Assembly: GCA_902611265.1 (NCBI GenBank)
Contig: CACLYY010000007.1
Location: 1 to 41,532, forward strand
Direction of reading: 5' to 3'
Source: an uncultured Pelagibacteraceae bacterium
GTDB taxonomy: Bacteria > Pseudomonadota > Alphaproteobacteria > Pelagibacterales > Pelagibacteraceae
Length of the DNA stretch: 41,532 nt
The position numbers and the translations under genes were made by a program. Under the pieces are notes generated by a model. The model saw nothing but the letters and a program-made list of their open reading frames with translations. It searched no databases and was not told the DNA's origin. Of the stretch, positions 35,512 through 41,532 are shown in pieces (position 1 is the first letter of the stretch; every line of letters starts with the position of its first letter).

Positions 35512-37698
35512 TTAATATAGCGGCTTATTTTTAAAAAAATCACTTAGATAAATTGGTTTTTGAGACAATATGTACCTATAAACATTATAATTTTCTAGAA
35601 CTCTTTGAACGTAATTTCTGGTCTCTTTAAACTTTATTAGTTCAACCCAATCCACATAATCTATTTGATTTTTTTGGGGATCCTTGTTTAATTTCTTCCA
35701 GTACTTAACTCTTTTGGGTCCTGCATTATAAGCAGCTGTAGCAAATGGGTAGGAGCCTTTATAATTACTAATCAATCCAGCTATATAATGAGATCCTAAA
35801 TTTATATTATATTCAGGGTCGGTTGTTAATTTTGATTTAGAGTAACCAAGTTTAGCTTGTTTTGAAACTGTTTTAGCAGTGTATGGCATAAGCTGCATTA
35901 ATCCTTGAGCACCAACTCTGCTTTTAGCCGAAGTATCAAACTCACTTTCCTGTCTTATAATAGATAATATTAAAGCTGGATCAGGAATTTTCCTGCCACC
36001 TACAAATTTTGGCACACTCATAATTGGGTAATTAAATTGGTTATGAAATCTTTTTTGATATGATGCTATTTTAGAAACTTGTATTGCAAAATCAAATCGT
36101 GAAATATCGGATGCCAGTTTCGCAGCTAAAACTTCGCTTCCTTTTTCTATATTATCATTAGCTAAATGTCTTAATATATGTTTGGTGTATTTATCTTTAT
36201 TTAAATAATCAAGTAGATCAACAATTGCGACAAGTTTTTTTAAATAAAATTCTTGCTCATATTTATCATCAACAAACATTAATTTATCTAATTCAAATTT
36301 TTCTTGCGATTTAACTTTCATATGTGAAAGTTGTCCATAATAAGTTGTTAAATATTTTGATCCTTCAAAATACCATTTGTTAGAATTTTCTTTATCACCA
36401 ACTTTTTCATAAGTTCTTCCCAACCAGTAAGCACCTCTAGAAAGACTTATTGGGTAGTTAACACTGTAATAAAAATTTTTAAAATGGTTTTCAGCCAGCT
36501 CAGGTTTTTTTAAAAAACTTAATGCTATCCACCCACTCATCCATTCGGCTTCTGCATATTCAGGACCCTCTGACATTGCATGTTTTGAAACTATTTTATA
36601 AGCAGTATTATATTTTTTTTTATATAATAAAGATCTTCCAATTATTGATCTTTCTTTCCACCATTTATCAGGTCTAACTAAATATTCCTTTGTATTTTGA
36701 ATACTATTTAATATTTCTAATGAACTATCTACTCGACCTTTTTTTCTTCTCCATTTTAATCTATCATATTTTAAGCCAGGGTCATTTTTTAATTTTTGTG
36801 GTACTTTTTTTATTGCCTCATCAACTCCATAGCCTCTACTAATTAATATTTTTCTAGCTGTATAAAGTAATTGATAATCCTTTGGTAAATACCTAATAAT
36901 TCTTTTGAGGTCCCAGTGTTTTCCTTCCCACGCATAATAATCTGCTCGTTTAATATAATCTGATGTATTTAGAGTATTTTTAAATTTCTTCCTAAAGTAT
37001 TTTAAGCTATTTGTATTCAAATCAGCATTTACAAAGCCTTCTTTGACAAGTTTAATACCTTCTCCGGATCTACCAACCCTTATCAAACTTTCACCTAACA
37101 TCATTTTTCCATATCCACTTAAGGGTTCATTTTTTGTAAACCAATTAATTATTTCTGAAGGTGATTGATTTTGTAAATTGATCTTATGTTCTGCTAGATA
37201 TTTAATTCTATCAAATCTTGGATAATCTTTAACTCTTTCAATAAAACTCTTATATTCGGAAAATGATGCTTTGTTTCCAGATGTTAATAAATGTCTCCAT
37301 TCAATAAAATTGTAAATTGATGGTGCTCTAGCTTTTTTTGCAACTATTTTTGCATCTTTCCAATTAGACTTTTCCATAAATCTAATTGCTTGTTTTGCGT
37401 ATTCAAAATCTCTTTCACTATAGTATTTTGTTTTTTTTGCAGTTCTTAATAACTGTTTTTTAACAACAAGTGGTTTTTTTGGAGGTAATAAAATTCCAAA
37501 TATCTCTTTAGGTAGATCTTTATCATTTTTTAAGCTTTGTTTTTCAACAACAGTACCTGGTTTAAAAGGGGGAATTATTAACTTGTTATCAAAAGAAGGT
37601 TTTTTTTTTGGTATTATTAATTCATTTGAATATGATGATTGAAAAATGCTTAAAAAAAATATAATTGTAAATAGGAATTTAGATTTTCTAAAAATCAT
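35512..37698 (-). CDS. Soluble lytic murein transglycosylase (Slt70-like)
   Basis: The enzyme cleaves peptidoglycan glycan strands to anhydromuropeptides in the periplasm. The ATG at 37698 is chosen over a TTG nine bases upstream because it gives a clean signal peptide: a Lys-rich n-region then a hydrophobic FLFTIIFFLSIFQSSYS stretch. A long helical superhelix (tetratricopeptide-like) covers the middle. The C-terminal SLT domain has SIIRQESEFDTSAKSRVGA with the catalytic Glu, LMQLMPYTA, and YNAGPKRVKYW. About 728 residues, slightly longer than E. coli Slt70. It diverges from dapA by 27 bases and its stop abuts the tRNA. Confidence 0.92.
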   Translation of the reverse strand: MIFRKSKFLFTIIFFLSIFQSSYSNELIIPKKKPSFDNKLIIPPFKPGTVVEKQSLKNDKDLPKEIFGILLPPKKPLVVKKQLLRTAKKTKYYSERDFEYAKQAIRFMEKSNWKDAKIVAKKARAPSIYNFIEWRHLLTSGNKASFSEYKSFIERVKDYPRFDRIKYLAEHKINLQNQSPSEIINWFTKNEPLSGYGKMMLGESLIRVGRSGEGIKLVKEGFVNADLNTNSLKYFRKKFKNTLNTSDYIKRADYYAWEGKHWDLKRIIRYLPKDYQLLYTARKILISRGYGVDEAIKKVPQKLKNDPGLKYDRLKWRRKKGRVDSSLEILNSIQNTKEYLVRPDKWWKERSIIGRSLLYKKKYNTAYKIVSKHAMSEGPEYAEAEWMSGWIALSFLKKPELAENHFKNFYYSVNYPISLSRGAYWLGRTYEKVGDKENSNKWYFEGSKYLTTYYGQLSHMKVKSQEKFELDKLMFVDDKYEQEFYLKKLVAIVDLLDYLNKDKYTKHILRHLANDNIEKGSEVLAAKLASDISRFDFAIQVSKIASYQKRFHNQFNYPIMSVPKFVGGRKIPDPALILSIIRQESEFDTSAKSRVGAQGLMQLMPYTAKTVSKQAKLGYSKSKLTTDPEYNINLGSHYIAGLISNYKGSYPFATAAYNAGPKRVKYWKKLNKDPQKNQIDYVDWVELIKFKETRNYVQRVLENYNVYRYILSQKPIYLSDFFKNKPLY

Positions 37699-37725
37699 TT
37701 CTAACAACTTATGATATAAATATTT

Positions 37726-38613
37726 ATGTTTAAAGGTTCAAATGTGGCTTTAGTAACACCTTTTAAAGGCGATAGTCTTGATGAGGAAACTTATATTAAA
37801 ATTATTAATTTTCATTTAGAAAATGGTACAAATGGACTTGTGCCAGCTGGTACAACAGGCGAATCTCCAACTTTATCACATAAAGAACATGAAAAAGTAA
37901 TTGAGCTCTGCATCAAAGAAGCAAAAGGAAAAATACCAGTTATAGCCGGCACTGGATCAAACTCAACAGTTGAGGCAATTTCGCTAACTAAGCATGCCGA
38001 AGAAGCTGGAGCTGATGGAGCATTGATAGTTACTCCATATTACAATAAACCTACTCAAGAGGGCTTATATGCACATTATAAAGCTATTAATGACAGCTGT
38101 GGAATTCCTATAATAATTTATAACATTCCTGGAAGATCTGTGATCGATATGACGGTAGATACAATGGCTAGATTATTTGAACTTAAGAATATTGTTGGAG
38201 TTAAAGATGCCACTGGAGATCTGAACAGAGTCGATGAGACTTTCAAAAAAATTGGAAATGAATTTATTCAATTAACTGGTGAAGATGGACTAGCTTTTGA
38301 ATATAACAAAAGAGGTGGAGTAGGATGTATTTCAGTAACTGCTAATATTGCTCCAAAAATGTGTTCAGACATGCAAAAATTTTCTAAATCGAGTGACAAA
38401 GATGAATTAAAAAAAGCAGAGGAAATTGATCAAAAACTACAACCTGTTCATAAATCATTATTTATTGAAAGCAATCCGTCTCCAGTAAAATATGCAGCAA
38501 AACTTATTGGTTTATGTGACGATAATGTCAGGCTACCATTAGTGACAGTTTTAGACAAAACCAAAAGTGAAGTTAAAAAAGCTCTGATATCAGCTGAATT
38601 AATTAATGAATAA
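37726..38613 (+). CDS. dapA: 4-hydroxy-tetrahydrodipicolinate synthase
   Basis: DapA condenses pyruvate with aspartate semialdehyde, the first step committed to lysine and diaminopimelate. Thr43/Thr44 in AGTTGESPT, Tyr132 in IYNIPGRS and the Schiff-base Lys160 in VGVKDATGD are in place. The 295-residue length is standard. A TATGAT-like -10 lies 11 bases before the start, so its transcript would be nearly leaderless. The gene overlaps smpB by eight bases. Confidence 0.97.
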   Translation: MFKGSNVALVTPFKGDSLDEETYIKIINFHLENGTNGLVPAGTTGESPTLSHKEHEKVIELCIKEAKGKIPVIAGTGSNSTVEAISLTKHAEEAGADGALIVTPYYNKPTQEGLYAHYKAINDSCGIPIIIYNIPGRSVIDMTVDTMARLFELKNIVGVKDATGDLNRVDETFKKIGNEFIQLTGEDGLAFEYNKRGGVGCISVTANIAPKMCSDMQKFSKSSDKDELKKAEEIDQKLQPVHKSLFIESNPSPVKYAAKLIGLCDDNVRLPLVTVLDKTKSEVKKALISAELINE

Positions 38614-39076
38614 CAAAACCAATAATGGTTTTAAAATTATTACAATAAATAGAAAAGCTTCTTTTAATTATTTTTTTAAAGAATTATTTGAAGCAGGAAT
38701 TGTCTTGAAAGGATCAGAGATAAAATCAGTTAGATTAGGAAAGATTAATATAGCTGACTCATACGCTGTTGACAAAGAGGGAGAAATATTTCTGATAAAT
38801 TCACATATACCTATCTATAAGCAAGCTAGTTATTCAAACCATAATCCATATTCTGAAAGAAAATTATTACTTAATAAAAAAGAAATTAATAAGATAATCG
38901 GTAGAATTCATGAGGATGGACTAACTATTGTGCCTACTAAAATGTATTTTAAAAAAGGAAAAGCTAAATTGGAAATTGCTGTTGCTAAGGGTAAAAAACA
39001 ATTTGATAAAAGACTTACAAAAAAAACAAGAGATTGGAACCGTGAAAAAGCAAGATACATTAGAAAATCAAGTTAA
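38606..39076 (+). CDS. smpB: SsrA-binding protein SmpB
   Basis: SmpB escorts tmRNA to stalled ribosomes for trans-translation. The 156 residues contain [55 protein letters not shown] and the C-terminal tail [24 protein letters not shown]. All are typical, including the basic tail that enters the mRNA channel. Length is normal. The start overlaps dapA by eight bases. The last 35 bases also encode the N-terminus of folK in another frame. The tmRNA gene is not in the window. Confidence 0.97.
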   Translation: MNNKTNNGFKIITINRKASFNYFFKELFEAGIVLKGSEIKSVRLGKINIADSYAVDKEGEIFLINSHIPIYKQASYSNHNPYSERKLLLNKKEINKIIGRIHEDGLTIVPTKMYFKKGKAKLEIAVAKGKKQFDKRLTKKTRDWNREKARYIRKSS

Positions 39077-39572
39077 TCTGGTTTATCTAGCTTTTGGGTC
39101 TAATTTAGGGGATAGAAAAAATAACTTAAATAAAGCTCTTAGGTTATTAAAAAAAGATAATATTATTATAAAAAAGATATCAAGATTGTATAGATCAAAA
39201 TCTTGGCCAAATGTAAATTTCCCAGAATTTATCAATTTTGTGGTATTTATTGAAACAAGACTTAATTTAAAAAAATTATTTACCAAAATTAAAAGTATTG
39301 AGTCTCGAGTTGGAAGAATTAAGTCAAAAAGAAATTTTCCCAGAGTTTGTGATATTGATATTATTGATTTTAATGGTCAAATAATTCAAAAAAAAATTGG
39401 TAATAATAAAATCAATGTACCTCATGAAAGAATGCACAGTAGAAATTTTGTATTACTTCCTTTATTTGAAATAAATAAAGATTGGTTTCACCCTAAACTT
39501 TGCAAAAATATAGTATTTTTGCTATCAAATTTATCTTCCGAACAGTTATTGGGTGTTAAAATTGTTCAATAA
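39042..39572 (+). CDS. folK: 6-hydroxymethyl-7,8-dihydropterin pyrophosphokinase FolK
   Basis: FolK activates the pterin with ATP for folate synthesis. The conserved N-terminal block [19 protein letters not shown] sits about 15 residues after a GTG at 39042, the only suitable start near it, giving 176 residues. [15 protein letters not shown] contains the metal-binding Asp pair, and [19 protein letters not shown] matches the family C-terminal block. The reading frame continues upstream inside smpB without a better start, so the 35-base overlap appears real. folP and folB are not seen. Confidence 0.9.
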   Translation: MKKQDTLENQVNLVYLAFGSNLGDRKNNLNKALRLLKKDNIIIKKISRLYRSKSWPNVNFPEFINFVVFIETRLNLKKLFTKIKSIESRVGRIKSKRNFPRVCDIDIIDFNGQIIQKKIGNNKINVPHERMHSRNFVLLPLFEINKDWFHPKLCKNIVFLLSNLSSEQLLGVKIVQ

Positions 39573-39588
39573 AGTGATATAAATAATT

Positions 39589-41331
39589 ATGCTTAAATCT
39601 GAAGAATTAATAAACAAGGTTAAAAATTATAATAAATTTTTAAACCCTGAAACTTTATCAAAAGCTTACGATTTTGCTTTAAAAGCTCACGAAAAACAAA
39701 AAAGAGATGAAGGTTCTCCATATATTATTCACCCAATTGCAGTTGCTGATATTTTAACAGAGTTAAAACTCGATAGCGCAACAATAGCAACAGGACTACT
39801 TCATGATACAATTGAGGATACTTACGCAACATACAACACTATAGAATCAGAGTTCGGTAAAGAAGTTGCTGATCTGGTAGATGGTGTTACAAAAATATCA
39901 GTGTTTGAAAATCAGGCAATCTCAAATTCTAAAGCTGAAAATTTTAGAAAGCTTATTTTAGCAACATCAAAAGATATAAGAGTTTTACTTGTTAAGCTAG
40001 CAGATAGATTACATAACATGCGAACAATTAAAGTTGTTGAGAAAGAAAAACAAATTAGAAAAGCAAAAGAGACCATGGAAATTTATGCACCACTTGCCGA
40101 TAGAATGGGGATGCATCGAATAAGAGATGAGTTAGAAGATCTTTCGTTTGAAGTTTTAAATAAGGATGCTCGTAAACTAATTAAAGATAGGTTGGATAAA
40201 ATTAAAGAAAATAACCTTATAAATTTTAATAATATTTCTGATCAATTCTCTGAAATTTTAAAAGCTAAGAATATAAATTCTCAAATTGTTGGAAGAGAGA
40301 AAACACCTTTTTCTATTTGGAGAAAAATTCAAAAGAAGAGAACCTCGCTCGAACAAATTACTGATATAATTGGATTTAGAATAATTTTAGAGAATGTAGA
40401 CGATTGTTATAAATCATTAGGTATTTTTCATAGCAAATGGAATTGTATTCCAGGTAAATTTAAAGATTACATTTCGTCACCAAAAATTAACAAATATCAA
40501 TCTCTACATACTGCAATAATTGGACCAAACAAAAGACCTATAGAAATTCAGTTAAGAACTAAACAAATGCATGAGTTTGCAGAAAGAGGTATTGCCTCAC
40601 ATTGGAAATATAAATCATCAGAAAAATTTAATTCTTTGACTTGGAAAGAATATGATTGGTTAGCAGATTTAGTTGAAATTATCGATAAGAATGAAAATCC
40701 GGATGATTCTTACGAGTATACAAAACTTCAAATGTTTCAAGAAAATGCTTTTTGCTTTACACCCAAAGGATCTATCATAAAACTTCCAAAGGACGCTACT
40801 CCAATTGATTTTGCTTATGCTGTGCATACACAAATAGGTGATGCAGCAATTGGATGTGAGATTAATGGAAAAGACAGTGCCTTACAATCTATTTTGAGAA
40901 ATGGAGATGTAGTAAAAATTTTAACCTCAAAAAAAGCATCCCCATCATTACATTGGTTAACTAGCACAAAAACTGGTAAAGCAAGAGCTGCGATTAGACG
41001 TTATTGGCAGTATCGCGAAAACAATAAACCAATTAAAGAAAAAAAATATAATACCACACTATGGATATCTCTTCCTGATGAACCGGGTAAAATGGGTGAT
41101 GTAACAACGATGATTGGAGAAAACTTTGTAAATATTTCAAGTGTAGAAATGGTTGAAAAACTTAATGGAAGAATTAATTTTAAATTTAATTTGATTATTC
41201 ATGACCTTAAAAACTTTACAAAATTGATAAGTGAACTAAAACAAAAAGAATATAAATTTAAAATTATAAGACATAAAAATAAAAAATATGCTTTCTTTAA
41301 AAAACTCTTTAGCAGTTTTAAGAAAAACTGA
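39589..41331 (+). CDS. Bifunctional (p)ppGpp synthetase/hydrolase (short RSH)
   Basis: RSH enzymes make and degrade the alarmone (p)ppGpp. The N-terminal HD hydrolase domain has HPIAVADIL with LLHDTIEDT (His72, Asp73) and LADRLHNMRTI. The synthetase domain follows with GREKTPFSIWRKIQKK, DYISSPKINKYQSLHT and the Glu of PIEIQLRT. A TGS domain (FTPKGSIIKLPKDATPIDFAYAVHT, residues about 385-450) and an ACT domain (about 490-570) end the protein. At 580 residues it is far shorter than the ~700-750 of most relatives; the zinc-finger/linker region between TGS and ACT is almost gone. It overlaps pyrE by 44 bases. Confidence 0.92.
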   Translation: MLKSEELINKVKNYNKFLNPETLSKAYDFALKAHEKQKRDEGSPYIIHPIAVADILTELKLDSATIATGLLHDTIEDTYATYNTIESEFGKEVADLVDGVTKISVFENQAISNSKAENFRKLILATSKDIRVLLVKLADRLHNMRTIKVVEKEKQIRKAKETMEIYAPLADRMGMHRIRDELEDLSFEVLNKDARKLIKDRLDKIKENNLINFNNISDQFSEILKAKNINSQIVGREKTPFSIWRKIQKKRTSLEQITDIIGFRIILENVDDCYKSLGIFHSKWNCIPGKFKDYISSPKINKYQSLHTAIIGPNKRPIEIQLRTKQMHEFAERGIASHWKYKSSEKFNSLTWKEYDWLADLVEIIDKNENPDDSYEYTKLQMFQENAFCFTPKGSIIKLPKDATPIDFAYAVHTQIGDAAIGCEINGKDSALQSILRNGDVVKILTSKKASPSLHWLTSTKTGKARAAIRRYWQYRENNKPIKEKKYNTTLWISLPDEPGKMGDVTTMIGENFVNISSVEMVEKLNGRINFKFNLIIHDLKNFTKLISELKQKEYKFKIIRHKNKKYAFFKKLFSSFKKN

Positions 41332-41532
41332 CGCATTATTAGACGGTCATTTTGTATTATCTTCAGGTCTACATTCACCATCTTATGTACAATGTGCAAA
41401 ATTACTAAGTTTGCCAAATAAATCTGAAAAATTCACAAAATCTTTTGCTAACAAAATTAAAAAAACATTTAAAAATATTGACTTAATTCTTTCTCCAGCA
41501 ATGGGTGGAATTGTTATCGGATATGAAATTGG
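41288..41532 (+). CDS. pyrE: Orotate phosphoribosyltransferase (3' truncated by window edge)
   Basis: PyrE transfers phosphoribosyl to orotate to give OMP, two steps after PyrB. The ATG at 41288 opens a frame that runs to the window end (about 81 residues). It contains LLDGHFVLSSGLHSPSYVQCAKLLS, typical of alphaproteobacterial PyrE, and the later ILSPAMGGIVIGYEIG segment. It starts inside the last 44 bases of the RSH gene in another frame, so it depends on that transcript. The catalytic loop lies beyond the window. Confidence 0.93.
   Translation, partial: MLSLKNSLAVLRKTDALLDGHFVLSSGLHSPSYVQCAKLLSLPNKSEKFTKSFANKIKKTFKNIDLILSPAMGGIVIGYEI

Noticed and set aside
37699-37707. TTG start for the transglycosylase
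   Set aside because: The ATG at 37698 gives a cleaner signal peptide and no Shine-Dalgarno favours the TTG.
1-41532. CRISPR arrays, insertion sequences, prophage genes, replication origin
   Set aside because: No direct-repeat arrays, terminal repeats, transposase or phage motifs, or DnaA-box clusters were seen; every large frame belongs to a known housekeeping family.

Overview
The window is a dense, strongly AT-rich bacterial chromosome segment. Protein sequences and gene order point to an alphaproteobacterium with a streamlined genome, most likely a SAR11/Pelagibacter-type marine cell. The clues are secY-adk-rpsM order, gatCAB, a heterotetrameric sarcosine oxidase operon, dapA-smpB-folK-rsh-pyrE order, lysine/isoleucine/asparagine-rich proteins, and almost no non-coding DNA. 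This placement is inferred from content, not from a search. No mobile element, CRISPR array, prophage or clear foreign segment is visible. No stretch of 300 bases lacks a gene; the longest gaps are about 50-65 bases.

Region 1 (1-11796, all +) is the S10-spc-alpha ribosomal supercluster, entered inside rplD: rplD', rplW, rplB, rpsS, rplV, rpsC, rplP, rpmC, rpsQ, rplN, rplX, rplE, rpsN, rpsH, rplF, rplR, rpsE, rplO, secY, adk, rpsM, rpsK, rpoA, rplQ. rpmD (L30) and rpmJ (L36) are missing from their usual places. A promoter-like site sits before rpsM.

Region 2 (11806-17717) holds a RluA-family pseudouridine synthase, lipB (-), mgtE (+), panC (-) and the galU-ugd pair that makes UDP-glucuronate. 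Region 3 (17718-24082, all -) is a compact run read in the order ruvX, pyrB, a dihydroorotase-like pyrC, plsY, topA, ridA-like. The dihydroorotase homologue lacks the HxH zinc ligands and resembles the non-catalytic PyrC'/PyrX partner of aspartate carbamoyltransferase. Hairpins with perfect stems sit just before the pyrB start and across the topA start codon.

Region 4 (24133-30321, +) carries gatC-gatA-gatB (tRNA-dependent amidation), an O-methyltransferase, trhO and a MATE transporter. Region 5 (30283-35352, -) is the sarcosine oxidase operon soxB-soxD-soxA-soxG, which demethylates sarcosine to glycine and feeds one-carbon metabolism. A nested palindrome lies between soxB and a divergent tRNA-Ser(GCU).

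Region 6 (35512-41532) contains a lytic transglycosylase (-), then dapA, smpB, folK, a short bifunctional (p)ppGpp synthetase/hydrolase and the 5' part of pyrE, with several overlapping reading frames. The most notable points are the degenerate PyrC, the start-codon hairpin of topA, the pyrB leader hairpin, the sox/tRNA palindrome, the shortened RSH enzyme, and the extreme junction packing (TAATG fusions, back-to-back stops, coding 3' overlaps).
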